A DNA stretch of 64,000 bases, taken from Selaginella moellendorffii (lineage: Eukaryota; Streptophyta; Lycopodiopsida; Selaginellales; Selaginellaceae). The position numbers were made by a program, and so were the translations under genes. The stretch lies in the NCBI RefSeq assembly GCF_000143415.4, contig NW_003314266.1:2246486-2310485 (forward strand), read 5' to 3'. Below, piece by piece: positions 10,690-22,200 of this stretch; position 1 is the stretch's first letter; each line of letters starts with the position of its first letter. The notes under the pieces were generated by a model. That model was not told the origin of the DNA. It saw nothing but the letters and a program-made list of their open reading frames with translations, and searched no databases.

Positions 10690-11380
10690 AAATCCTTACG
10701 AGAAATACAATACCCAAGATAAATCATGTTCTTTGACCCAAACACGCACTTCAACCGCTTTAACTTTAATTCAACACCTTACAAACATCATGGATGTGTT
10801 CCTTTTATATCCTTTATAAATGGATCAAGACATCATCAATAAAATCAGCAATCACTTTTGCTATGTTACAAAAAACCATCATTCGTTGGAAAGTTGTTGG
10901 AGCATTGTTCAAACCAAACAACATCACTAATAAATTGTATAAACTAAAATATATATAAAATTTTTTCTTAGGAATATTTTCCTTGGCCATTATCATTTGC
11001 CAGTACATAGAAGCAAAATTTAATTTGGTGAACTAATGACTTCTCCCTAGACAATCCACGATATCAATAGTGTAAAGAAGAGGGTACACATCCAAGATCA
11101 TCACTTCATTTAACGGACGATAGTTAATGTAAAAAGAAATACTCTCATTAAACTTCATCACAAAATAAGGTTCATATGCTCAAAGACTCCATAACTTTTG
11201 AATAACACTATTTTCCAACATCTCTTTGATGTTTGTATGTAAATTTTTTAAATTTTTTGGTAATTGACAACAAATAGAAACCTTGATTGGATGAGCATCT
11301 TTAGTCGGAATAGGATGACATATTGCAATCTTGACCCCAAATAATAGGTCAAATTCAAAAAAATTGGCATACTGCTTCAT
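10690..11380 (-). pseudogene. Reverse transcriptase fragments of the decayed gypsy element
   Basis: The piece at 11380-11180 has the RT N-terminal HPIPTKDAHPIKV and QKLWSL-like blocks. The piece at 11008-10814 has LFGLNNAPTTFQRMM and the catalytic-box remnant FIDDVLIH, in which the usual Tyr is Phe. Frames are broken between the pieces. Confidence 0.75.
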
Positions 11381-11394
11381 GAACTAATTAACCA

Positions 11395-11872
11395 CTACAA
11401 TATAAAAGCTGTCAAAAGGATTGGAAGAGGGAATAAAGGAATAAAATAAAAATATAAGAGGAGGTAATAAAGAGACAAAAGTGATGGAAGTAGAGGGTTA
11501 AAAAGGAACAAAAGTGAGAAGAATGGAAAAAATATAAAGAAGTATAAAATAAGGGGGAGAAGTTTCAAAATCATATTTGATATGATTGTGCTGCAACCAA
11601 TCCATACTAAGAATGAGGTCAAATCCTTGATTTGGCAGCACCTACAATATTTGCAACTCAAGCTCAAAATCACTCACACTCATAACTAAGTTCACCTCAT
11701 CCTGTATACATGTGTGTGTACTATTATTGCTATATAGAATGAAAATTGGCTCTACCATATAATAGAAATATAAATCGCAACATATGGCAATAGGCCGAGC
11801 AATACAAGATAAATTCAAACTTGTATCAACCAATAGTCGACGGTTGTCTTCAACAAGCCCAAAACACCCCAA
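11395..11872 (-). pseudogene. Protease/spacer fragment of the decayed gypsy element
   Basis: Contains DNRRLLVDTSLNLSCIA and later the FDLILSMDWLQHH-like phrase, which resembles the protease C-terminal 'GMDWL' block of Ty3/gypsy. It is followed on the same strand by the RT pieces. Several frame breaks. Confidence 0.5.
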
Positions 11873-12480
11873 CCAACAAAAAGTAGAGAGAATAATAGGA
11901 GACCTATTCTTATAAAAACAACTTTGGAAAGTAAATACTTGATGAATTAATGCTAAGTGAACCCTTTAATGATACTCCCAAAAGAAAGATGGAAGGGTCA
12001 TTGATTTATTTGTATAAGGACCTTTTGCTACTTGCGTAACTTCTTGTTTCTCGAAAGCATCTTTATGTTTAAACCTTCCACTACAGTAGCACAAATAAGA
12101 CGTTGTTAACACCAATGTCTCCACCTAGAAAATGGAGGTTGCTAATCTGGAAAATGCTGACAATACCGATAAATGTGACTAATTTCATCATACACATCAT
12201 GGCCACGACCACGTCCTTACCCTTATCTTTGAACTTGGGTAGCAATGGCATCAACTTCTATTGAAATAGGACCATCTCCCATAGGAAGTGGAGCTAAAGG
12301 ACATGTAACAAGAAGTGGAAAATGTGACATTTTATAACATTATGTTAAGTGAAGAACATTGTCAAGGGTGGCTAGAGCAAATATATACACAATTCTTACA
12401 AGATTTTGATGAAGTGCTGGCCACAATATTCCCAACTTGATTTACTTTGACATATTAAGCTTTGCATGAAGCAAAAAGCT

Positions 12481-12747
12481 TCAGAAATAAACACTAAATT
12501 GCATTACAAACTTAGATGGCCTTTCACAAAGATGATGCAATTGTTGAAAGGCATCATCACAATCGTCAACATATCCGAATGTGCATTTGAAAATATTCAA
12601 GAGAATGCTCCAATCCTCATGAGTGGTTGCGCTCAAACTATTATACCATTGTAGCATTGTACCTTGGAGACATGTGGGAAATTCAAATAAATGCCAAACA
12701 TCATCCCAAAATTGATATGTGGCAATTATTATGAAGTGATCAAACAA
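12481..12747 (-). pseudogene. Gag fragment of the decayed gypsy element
   Basis: 88 codons with the gag-core pattern of a conserved tryptophan segment (MLQWYNSL), an acidic spacer and AFQQLHHLCERPSKFV. A related plus-strand relic lies near 29,400-29,530. Not translatable as a whole gag. Confidence 0.6.
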
Positions 12748-13105
12748 ATGGTATACATCATCCCTAGGATTCCCACGGAATAACTTTAGCTAAACTCAAA
12801 GATTGACAACAAGAGCAAGAGGAGTTGTAACACATGTTATGAATGCCATTATTAACTAAGTCTAATTATTCAACTGCAACTATATAGCATCAAGTAAATC
12901 CACCAATTAATACTCTAAAGTCAAAGGAGGAGCAAGCTGCTATTTTACCATGAAAATGAATGAAAAGACAAAAAAAAAAAAGAGAAGAAATTGAAAAAGC
13001 TATAAGGAAAGGGAAATTTAGACAATGCAAAAGTTAAATCTAAAATAAAATTTTAAATCCAAGCACTCCTTAAGGACAATCAAATTTGCCCTTCACATCC
13101 ACCAA
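12748..13105 (-). other. Leader region of the decayed gypsy element
   Basis: Between the LTR and the gag remnant. Directly after the LTR end (13105 reading leftwards) is TTGGTGGATGTG. The same sequence type (TTGGTGGAGGTG) follows an LTR end at 36,969, so it is probably this family's primer-binding site. Confidence 0.45.
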
Positions 13106-13252
13106 TGTGAATGTGTAGAATATGAAAATGAAATATAAAAATATGCACATCAATTAGCCCAAACACCAGATTGAAACCAATCTAACAACTACCAAAATCC
13201 CACTATGCTAATATGAGTATATGGCACTATAGCTGTACACTTGGACCTCACA
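13106..13252 (-). repeat. 5' LTR of the minus-strand gypsy element
   Basis: 147 bp, TGTGAGGTCC...TTCACA on the minus strand, with short terminal inverted repeats (TGTGAG/CTCACA in better copies). Matches 14092-14285 in inverse orientation. Confidence 0.7.
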
Positions 13253-14091
13253 TATTTAAATATAACATAGAATAATTTTGATGAACTCAATAAAATCTTA
13301 AATATGTTTGGAGCATATTCTTTCAGATAATGGTCTAGTATTTATGGTTGAGGCATTTTACGTTTTGACGTCTCAGTTAGGGATACACCACACTTTCACG
13401 AGTGCTTATCATCCACATTTATATAGTTTGGTGGAACGATTTATTCGGACCTTCAAAGGGATAATCACGAAATATATAAACTTTCAACATTCGAATTAAG
13501 ATTGTTATTTGCCATCTCTTCGGTATGTGTATGTCATAGGGGTGTAGAGTTCTATTGGTGGTTCACTATATAAACTTTTATATGGTCATGATCCAATACT
13601 ACCAACAAAATTGAGTTTACCTTTGTGATTGTCACAAGCTGTTAATGCTAAATTGTGGGATTAGTATTTGACAAACATTTTTCCACTTGTCTGAGTAGTG
13701 TCTGTTGAACACTTGGACTATATATAAGTGGAACAACAATAATGTTATAACTCCCATCATCGTCCACCTTTGGAGTACAAAGTGGATGATTTAGTGTTAA
13801 TCTGTTTTCCCAATCTTGCAGTACATGGTTTATTTAAGGGGCTCTTTGTTTAGTGGAAAGGACCATATTAAGTGTTGTGGCAAGTTGGACTGCAATTTTA
13901 TGAGGTTTGACATGACATCTAACAAACTAATCCTCCAGAAATTGGCAATTAAAACACTTCATACAAAGGGATTAAGAATAGATAGTTCCACTTACAAATC
14001 CACCAATACCCCCTTCTAATATTCCTCCAAATCCCAACCCATCCACGAGAGAACCTTGGTAGTCTTCCATCATTCTGGGAAGTAGAGATAA
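13253..14091 (+). pseudogene. Integrase fragment of a second decayed gypsy copy
   Basis: Plus-strand integrase core remnants: ILSDNGLVF (from a D-x-G motif), then FTSAYHPHLYSLVERF near 13390-13440, the C-terminal PPLEYKVDDLV-like stretch near 13770-13800, and a purine-rich tract just before 14092. Several stops. It lies head-to-head with the LTR of the minus-strand copy. Confidence 0.75.
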
Positions 14092-14285
14092 TGTGAGGTC
14101 CAAGTGTATAACTATGATGCTATATATTAATATTACTATAGTGGGATTTTGGTAGTTGTCAAATTAGTTTTAATCTGGACCACTCACTCCTGTAAATAAG
14201 CTAGGGTTTTTGGGTTAATTGATATGCATATTTTTGTATTCTCTTTTCATATTTTATACACTCATATATATTCTATATACTCACA
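14092..14285 (+). repeat. 3' LTR of the plus-strand decayed gypsy copy
   Basis: 194 bp, TGTGAGGTCC...CTCACA. It follows the integrase remnant and a purine tract, as expected for a 3' LTR. Confidence 0.7.
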
Positions 14286-15041
14286 ATGCAAATTAAACAG
14301 AATAATACACTTTATTAAAAAATTATTTAAATTTTATTATAAAGTTTTTTTTCCTATATTTGGAGATAACATATATAAATATTATGACCTCTTTAATTTA
14401 TATAATTTCCTAATAATTTGTGAATTTTTTAAAAACTGTTTTAACTTTATTTTTCCATTTTTTAATTTAATTAGAATTTAACTACTATATATTTCCAAAG
14501 TGCTAAATAATTCTCTAGTTTGATATTTAGTACTAAATAATAATTTATAGTGCAAGCATATATTTATTCTATTTAGATATAAATAATTGATAAGTGTCAT
14601 AATATGTACAACAGTAGTTACTCAGAAAATAAATGAGTTTGTCAATATACAAATTATTCACAATGAACTTTATATTACTACCCATACAAATAATATTATT
14701 TAATTTATTGATTAGGGCTAAACTGATATTGCAATAAGAGCATTTCTTTTAAAAACCTTTAAAATTATAAATAAGTTTTTTGGATATTTAAAATATATTA
14801 AAATATTCTTTAATTTTTAAATGTCATCATTCAGGTAAGTTTCACAACTTGGCATAGTTATCCTGTTTTTATTAGTTCAGATTTTACTATTTAACTTGCT
14901 AATAGCACAAATAGATACCATTAGCAAACTTAAAACTTCAATAATTGCAAAATATATTAGCAAGGTCTAAACCTACTTACCGTTTAATTTCTAATCCTAA
15001 TCCTGGTGAAGAAAATGTCCTAGAGTATACTTTTTAAATAT
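14286..15041. other. AT-rich intergenic DNA
   Basis: About 750 bases of AT-rich sequence. I see no gene, RNA or clear repeat. It ends near the 3' flank of the SBP-box gene. Confidence 0.6.
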
Positions 15042-15447
15042 TCACGTCAGAAGTGTGTCATACATACCCCACAAGTTGGTGAGATTCATGGATTTATTAT
15101 TCTCGAACAAAAGTCTAGAGGACCCACAGACCTCCAAACGAATCAGATTGGTCCACTGTGAGTTATCAAAGGCGTTTCTTGTATAAAATATTTCAGACAT
15201 CCACAGACCCAGTACGCAATGCAAGCTTTCCCGCCCACCCAGATTAGCAACAAAACCATCCAAGAAACTACAAGAAGGACATGAAACAAACCAAATCAAC
15301 AAGATCAAGAGCATACAGCAACACCATTCAATCAGAAAAAAGAAAGAAAGAGAAAAACATGGCACGCGAATTGTCTCTCCCCCGTACGCTAGTACGGCGG
15401 ACACGAACTAGTGATTGATCCCACAGTGATCCACTCTGTTTTTTTTC

Positions 15448-16841
15448 TCAGGCATCAAATGCTTGATGAGATTCCTGCAGTAGCGCCGTGGGCTTTTGGA
15501 ACTGGAAGAGATCGCTGATCCCGCCCACGAACCTTTGCTGCTGGTAGTGGCGCTGATGATCCGGATCGCTGTGATAGAGCTGTAGCTGAAACGACGATTC
15601 ATCCACTTTCATGGGCTTGTTGTGAGCGATCATCGAGCTCGCGACCGGCGGCGACGGCGACGATGAGGAGCAAGACCCCCACTGCTCGGAGGCTGACAGA
15701 AGAGAGAGAGCATCGCTTGTGGTGGGATGATTGATCGCCCCGGGCTCCAGCGGCGACGCCATCACGATGGATGATTTCGCGGCCGGGGATGGAGATTGGG
15801 AGGAGGATGGCGGCGATGGCGATGAGGCCGCTGCGTGGCATTTGAGGAACTGGTACACGCCGTGGGTGGCGATCATGTCCTGCTTGGATTTGAGCAAGAA
15901 ATTGGAGTGATTGTACGCCGCGAGCTGATCGTATCGGCAAGAGGAAGACGAGGGCCAGTTGTTCTTGCTCACGATGAAGCTCCCATCGAGCAAATGCTGT
16001 GGAGGATTCATGAAATTCCCTGCCAGCCAATTCTCTCATCGAGATGAGTGCCAAGAAGAAAAGAAACAATCACTCACCGGAGGAGGAGAATCCCAAGATC
16101 GAGGAAGGGATCACGAATGGATCGGGCGGAGGGGGCTTCCTCCGCCGCTGGTTGTGACCCGCCAAGCGCCGCCGGCAGCTCCTCTTTCCCTCGTCGAAAT
16201 ACCCCAATCCATGGAACCTACGAACAGGGGATTCACAAAGATCGATCAGCCAGAGGGAGAGGCGCACAATCCATCGATCCGAGCTGCGAATCCACACAGA
16301 CCCAACACGCCCAGATCGAGGCACTCACAGACCTGCTACATTGCTGGCAGAATCGCTGCTCCTGCCCCTTGACGATGCTCTTGGGCGCCTTGGAGTGGAG
16401 CTCGCAAACGCGGTGCCGCCGGTGGTAGCCCTTGGATCCGCTCAAATCCGCGCCGCAGCCATCGACCTGGCATCTGGGCGTCGCCGCCGGTTGCGCTACG
16501 CCCCGCTGCTTCTTCCTCGTCGGCGGGCTCGCGACGATCGCAGTAGCAGCACTGGTTTCTTGCGGAGCAATCGCGGTCGGAGCTCCATTTGGCGAGTCCT
16601 CGAAGTAGATCCTCTTGCCCAGCTTGAGGCCCATAGCGCTGGGCGAGCTCGTGCTGGGCGGCACGATCATCGAATTGCCCGCATTGTGCTGCTGCTGCTG
16701 CTGCTGCTGCTGCCTGGACGAATTCACCGCCGCCACCGCCGTGGCCGCGACGATCCCATCGCTCATCAAGAGGCTGGTGCTGCTATTGTCCCACCCCCAG
16801 GACGATGGAGAGGACGATGTCGGTGCCCAGCAAGCGGCCAT
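15448..16841 (-). CDS. SBP-box (SPL) transcription factor, copy 1
   Basis: A plant-specific DNA-binding protein that recognises GTAC-core sites in the nucleus. Three exons by splice signals: 16841-16333, 16217-16078 and 16019-15448, giving 406 aa. Exon 1 has a poly-Gln run and the first SBP zinc finger ([24 protein letters not shown]). The intron interrupts the second finger right after FCQQCSR, the usual position in land plants. Exon 2 completes it ([19 protein letters not shown]) and supplies the basic nuclear-localisation signal ([10 protein letters not shown]). Exon 3 is Ser-rich and encodes DALSLLSA, which overlaps a miR156 site. The start at MAAC follows an in-frame alternative region that looks like 5' UTR, and a TATA box lies about 110 nt upstream. 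The exon plan matches the second SBP gene in this window. Confidence 0.92.
15694..15713 (-). promoter_or_regulatory. miR156 target site in SBP gene 1
   Basis: The plus strand reads TGACAGAAGAGAGAGAGCAT, so the mRNA carries the standard SPL miR156 site, differing from canonical only in its first base. It lies in the coding region at ALSLLS. miR156 regulation of SPL genes is well established in land plants; regulation here is inference. Confidence 0.85.
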
Positions 16842-16950
16842 AGCCAAGAGCTTGGTCGGGAACGAACGAACGAAAACGACGGCGGCGACAGAAGGCGGGT
16901 TGACTGCCCGGTGGGAGGTTTGAACGCTCGCTACCCCATCGAAGAGCGCG

Positions 16951-16958
16951 TATATATA
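16951..16958 (-). promoter_or_regulatory. TATA box of SBP gene 1
   Basis: TATATATA about 110 nt upstream of the chosen ATG (16841); the only strong TATA in this interval. Confidence 0.5.
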
Positions 16959-17780
16959 CGCCGTATGGTCGCCATGATAGAAAGGTGTCAAAAAAGATTC
17001 GCTTTCAAGAAAAAAAGGCGACCGGGGGTTCGAATGCGGCGAGGACCGCAGCAATCTCGACAGTCCGATCGGGGCCACGCGTGTTATTCCCGGACGTCGA
17101 TCGATTGATGTGGTAATAAGGAACACGTGCCCCAAATGACCATCGCCATCCCCTACCCAAGGAAAAGGAAAGCCTAAAGAAAAATTTGGCCATGCTTTTG
17201 GTCGGTACGTGGCTTTACGAATTAAAAGGATTGATATCGATTCTCGATCTATGATCTTGGTTTCTTCCCCTGGGGTGGGTCTCATGGAACTGATTGAAAG
17301 AAATGGCATAGCACTTGGGCTGTGTAAAATTCGCAAATCTGGCGATGGGATGGCCTTAGGGTAGGGAGTGTGCGATTAGGGCATGAAAATGTGTGCCATG
17401 GTCGGTGATTGTGCCTCTTTTCAACGCGACAGGGAAATCGCCCCCGACCCCCGCTGCCCCAATCTCCAACCAATTGGGAGGAAATGGCGCGATTTGGAGC
17501 CATCCATCCATGGTGGATCCTCTTGCAGTGTTTCCTGCCACTCCATGTGGTGGATTCACTGATCGACCCCCAAGTCAATCAATTTGCCAGTGTCAGTGGG
17601 GAAGAAAGGGGGAGAGAAAGCTTTATCGCCTTTAAAAAGATTTTTGACTGTAGCGCGGGAGATGAAGTGGCGCTTTGGTGACATTGCGACCACGTCAGCC
17701 CTAATGTAAACTGTGCGCGCACGTCAGCCATAGAGGTACAGCGGGGCTAAGTGACGTGGATTTCAGGGTTTGTGCAGACA

Positions 17781-18543
17781 ATGGAGGGCCTGGAGCTGAG
17801 GCGATTGGAGCGAGGCGATTTTGACAAAGGTCTGGGGAGTTTTGCGATTTTAAAAGCTCTTGAATCTGCCGATCTGGTGCTGCGATAGGATTCCTCCAGC
17901 TAATGCAGCAGCTGACCGTGGTTGGAGATGTCTCGAGGGAAATGTTTGATGGTATGATAGAGAAGAATTTCGGTCTAAACGCTTTGTTTTGATTCTAGCC
18001 AAGATGCAGCAGCTGGAAAAGCTTGGAGACTATCATAGGATTGTTGTGATCGAAGGTAAAAATACTCTCTGGAAACTTTGCAGCTTCTCCTCTTTCGATT
18101 TTTTTGTTGTGTAGATGTGAAATCCGGCCGGGTTGTGGCCACCGGCAGCATTTTTATCGAGCACAAGTTTGCTCGGAGCTGTGGAAAGGTGATCTTTCTC
18201 TTCTTTTTTCTCTTGTAAATGCTTTTCATTTTTATCAGGTGGGACATCTAGAAGATGTTGTCGTGGATGAACGTATGAGAGGGTGTCACTTAGGCCAGAG
18301 GTACTTATATTTTGCTCTATCAATCTTTGCTCAACAATCACAGCGCAGAGTGATCGAAGCTCTCACCAGTTTCGCAAAGGATGCTGGGTGTTACAAGGTA
18401 CCTTGCAATCTTCTTAGAGCTTTTATCAACTGGGAATGTATATATATGCGCAGGTGATTCTCGATTGTAAGCCCGAGAACGCTGCGTTTTATGAAAAGTG
18501 CGGGTACTCCAAGAAGGAAATCCAGATGGCAAAGTACTTTTAA
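17781..18543 (+). CDS. GNA1: Glucosamine-6-phosphate N-acetyltransferase
   Basis: A GNAT-fold enzyme transferring acetyl from acetyl-CoA to glucosamine-6-phosphate, a step to UDP-GlcNAc for glycosylation. Seven exons in frame: 17781-17829, 17889-17951, 17999-18055, 18115-18188, 18239-18300, 18349-18397 and 18454-18543, giving 147 aa, the usual size. Family blocks include QLTVVGDVS near the start, YHRIVVIED, VVATGSIFIEHKF, GHLEDVVVDERMRGCHLGQ (acetyl-CoA-binding loop), YKVILDCKPENAAFYEKCGY and the C-terminal QMAKYF. Introns are 47-63 nt. For exon 6 the second of two nearby AG acceptors (18348) is needed to keep the frame. Confidence 0.93.
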
Positions 18544-18643
18544 AGTTGATGATCACGGCTCCATCGCTCGACCAACGACCATCTCAATCTCATCGCCTTC
18601 TTCTTCTTCGCCAACACCGGACACCCTGCGGCAGTGATCCAAG

Positions 18644-19119
18644 CTAAGAGAAGGTGCAAAAACGCTCAAAACGCGCAAACCTGCGGGACGTTATCTTGAT
18701 CCGGCCAACGTCGAGCTTGGCGATGCGAGAGAATGCCTCGATGGAGAGATCAAACGAGTTTGCGTGGCATCCGGGGCACAGGTCGACGACTCTCACCTTG
18801 ACAGTGGGAGTTCCCGAACAGCCTCCGGAGCCGGACACAGCGCCTTTGCAAGTTATCTCGAAGTAAGCCCCGCACAGCTCTTTGTTTCTAAACAGGTCCT
18901 TGCTTGCTGCAGCAATGAGATTTCCCGGCGGGAACTTGCTCGTGTCGAAGCCATAGCAGGACGAGGCTGCAGTGGCTTGTGAGAACACTTTCTGGAAGAA
19001 GAAATGGAGATTCACTTACGAACGTATGGGCTGTAGAATGTTGCTTGGCCGCTTTGAGCCACTGCTGGCGCGACTAGCACGGCGACGATGGTCGAGAGCG
19101 AGAAGAGGAGAGAATTCAT
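18644..19119 (-). CDS. EG45-like (barwin/expansin-domain) secreted protein
   Basis: Small apoplastic protein of the EG45/plant natriuretic peptide-like family, related to expansin domain 1 and without known catalysis. Two exons: 19119-19020 (signal peptide MNSLLFSLSTIVAVLVAPAVA, then GQATFYSPYV) and 18975-18644, 143 aa in all. The joined protein reads PYVPTAASSCYGF, then DLFRNKELCGAYFEITC, CSGTPTVKVRVVDLCPGCH and SFDLSIEAFSRIA. The double-psi beta-barrel residues and paired cysteines are present. The acceptor at 18976-18977 was chosen because an earlier AG breaks the frame. The C-terminus departs from the family after KIT, so the last 12 residues are less certain. Confidence 0.85.
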
Positions 19120-19294
19120 GTTTCGCTGTGTCTATCGTCCTCGATCAAGGCACGGCTTATAGCCTGAGAGGACTTTGGATCGAAGACGATCACGTCTCTT
19201 ATGTCACTGTGACTTCACATGGTGTTTCTATTGTGGCAAGACGTGACTCGCAAAGAATTATTAAATGGAGGAAAGCTTACACGAAAAATCTCTT

Positions 19295-22200
19295 TTAGAT
19301 CGTGTAGTGCGGGTTGACGCCATCGAGGTCTAGACCTTTGAGCTTGATCACAGACTCGATATGAGCTTTGAGCGTGTGAGCTTCCTTGAGCCTGCAAGAA
19401 AAGGAAACCATGGTTAGCGAAAGTTGACGTAAAAACCGTGGATAAAACCTGGCCATCTCCGCGCGTTTCTTGGCTTGCTCCGCGATATCCGATAGCTCCC
19501 GGTATCCCATTCTATCCATGAAGCTTCCTCCTCTCTCCAGCGTCTTCTGTAGGCCATGACGTGTTCGCTGCGTTTGCGCCCATTGTAGCTCTCGCGCCTC
19601 TTTGCCGAAGTCTTTCTGCCTCGTAAACGCAATCTGGAATGGCTCTTTGGTAAGCAAAAGAATTGCAGCTCAATTTCACACGTACCTTGCGCTCCAGGAC
19701 CAAGTCCCATACGTGACCGAAGAGAAAGTAGCGGATGGCAAACTTGATAATATCGAGTGGAATATAGAAGACAATGCTGAATAGCCATATCACCCCGCAC
19801 CATTTCCAGCCAATCGGGTGGATTTTAGCGAAACCGAGATGTAAATGAGCAGAGATGATGGTAGCAACCTGCGATTGCATATCAGCACGGGAATAAACAG
19901 AACTCGAGAAAGAATTTACCAGCTGAGCAGCGGCGAAAGCCGCTAAGAGCAAAAAACCGGGCCTCTCTACGTATGACCAGCTCCGAGAGCGAGTAACAAA
20001 AATAAGCGCCTGGCTGACAATGCTAACTTGAAGGTAAACTGCCGAGTTCAGCTCCGTGGGCTTGCCCGAGATATCTGAGACGCGAAAGACGCGCTGAAAC
20101 AAAAGCGAGCGATCAGTTGGCACTTTTCTACAAACGGAAACGGATGCATTACTTGGAAAAAATTAGTTTCCTGAACGAGGTAGAAGAACAAAACTGTTAT
20201 CAATGCCAAATATGTGCCCAGTGTGATCCCGGTTGCAAAAATTTCCTTGAGCTTCCAACTATCTGGGGAAGGAGATGGCTTGACACGATCTTTGGATATA
20301 GTCATGATAGTGCCTGCAAGTTGAGGATAAGTAATGCGAATAACAATGCCACTGAGTTTTTACCATCGTTTAGAATGGCAATGATCAAAACCATGAAAGG
20401 TGAGAAGTTGAACTTCCAGATTATCGAAAGCAGCGCGAATCCCAGCTACAAGAAAGACAACCTTCAGATTTCACGAACTTGCTAGCATACAAACATGAAT
20501 GACTTACCACTATACGGATAGTGATTGACACGGCATAGATCTACAGAGTACTTGAACAGTTAGAAACGTAATCGGGAACTACAACAGATTCATACCGTAT
20601 AGTTTTTCATCCTTTGGAATATTGCTCGACTTGTCAACACAGCGCTGATGATCACACTAAGACCCGGTTCTGTCAAAACAATGTCTGCTGCACTCCTTGC
20701 TGCGTCTGTGGAATCTGCAACAGCAATGCCGATATCGGCTTTTTTCAGAGCGGGAGCATCGTTAACTCCATCCCCCGTCATCCCGACAATGTGCCTTTTC
20801 TCTTGCAGTCGCTTTACGATGATGTACTTGTGCTCTGGAAAACCATGAGTCAGAGATAAAATGCAAAAACTCTCAGTTACCTGGATAGACCCCAGCAAAT
20901 CCATCAGCGTTTTCAATCAGTTCATCCATTTCCGGGCCAAGCTCCCCCTTATTTTCTCCTAGCAGCGTTTTAGAGGGATGCATATTGGTCCCCATGCCCA
21001 ATCGACGACCGGTTTCAATACCAATCGCCAACTGATCGCCTGCGTAACGAGAAAACGAGATGATATGCACGGCGCTGGAAATGCGCGTACCAGTAATCAT
21101 CTTGACATTGACACCGAGGTTGAGCGCACGGCGGATGGTGTCAGCACTGTCATGACGAGGTGGATCAAAAAGTGGTAGCACGCCGCAAAGTGTCCATGGG
21201 CCTCCTGGAGAATCCTTGGATTCCTCAGGGACTTCCTGCGATGCCGCTGGATGACTCAAATCTGAAGCCTTTTTGTTTGACGTACCTGGATAGCCACTGC
21301 AAGTGATCGCAGACCGCGCTGAGCAAGTTGCTCAACCACGGTATGGAATCTCTGGGACAATGCTTGTTTGTTGTGTACGAGAGCTAAGATCTGGCAACAA
21401 ACTGGTTAAAGTGATCACATATTATAAATGGAAGAGTTTACCTGCTCGGGGGCTCCTTTGCTTGCTCGATACCATTTTCCATTCTCTATGTAGGTAATCG
21501 CCGTTCGTTTTTCAACAGGATTGAATGGCAAGAAGTGGATCTCTTCGATGTCTTTTCGGGCCTGCATGAAAAATATTAATTAAAAAAGTTGTCTTCTGAG
21601 ATTAATCTCTGCAATTACCTCCGACGGATCACTGAGCATGCCTACAATTGCAGCATCAATAGCATCTTGACATTCTAATCTGGATGCTCTTGCTGCAAGC
21701 TTCACAACCGTGTCTTGGTCCATGTCCTTTGGAAACACCTGATATAAAATGTTTGAGATGACATCTTCTGTCTAAACATACTGTAGCCTACCTCAACAAG
21801 ACTCTTGTCGACAGTAAGCTTGTTCAAAGTAAGAGTGCCCGTTTTATCACTGCAAAGGACGTCCATACCAGCCATTTCCTCTATAGCTGTCATGCGTTTT
21901 GTTATAGCTCCCTGAAAACATGCGAAACTGAATGATAAAAGCCATTCCAAAAGAGTCTTGCCTGCTGGGATAATCTGTGCGAGCCAATAGCCATGGTTAC
22001 CGAAAGAACCGTCGGCATGGCAATTGGTATTCCACCAATGAGAAGAACCAGTAAATTCTCCATGCCCTGACGATAAGTCTGGTGATGAGCCGCCCACATG
22101 ACGATTCCCTCCACAAATATTCCCACAGCAATAGAGCAAATGCAGAAGTTTCCAATGGACGTCAGGACCTGCGTTTTCGAAACATTATAGCTTATAGTTT

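Larger units (their letters stand above)
1859..13252 (-). mobile_element. Decayed Ty3/gypsy element, minus strand, host of a nested insertion
   Basis: Reading leftwards on the minus strand there is an LTR (13252-13106), a primer-site-like sequence, then gag-like (12747-12481), protease-end-like (11872-11560), reverse transcriptase (11380-10690) and RNase H (10531-10226) fragments. A possible RNase H-integrase linker follows (9969-9763), then an integrase tail near 2400-2080 and an LTR (2029-1859). The order is that of a Ty3/gypsy pol. The body is riddled with stops and AT drift, and it is cut by the younger element at 3536-9053. That all parts belong to one copy is inference from order, strand and shared family. 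Confidence 0.6.

Noticed and set aside
1854-13257. A target-site duplication for the minus-strand gypsy element (TTATT versus TATTT)
   Set aside because: The two flanks are similar only because the DNA is AT-rich; they do not match base for base at the LTR borders.
17015-17050. GGTTCGAATGC, a tRNA B-box-like sequence
   Set aside because: No A-box, anticodon arm or acceptor stem can be formed from the surrounding bases.
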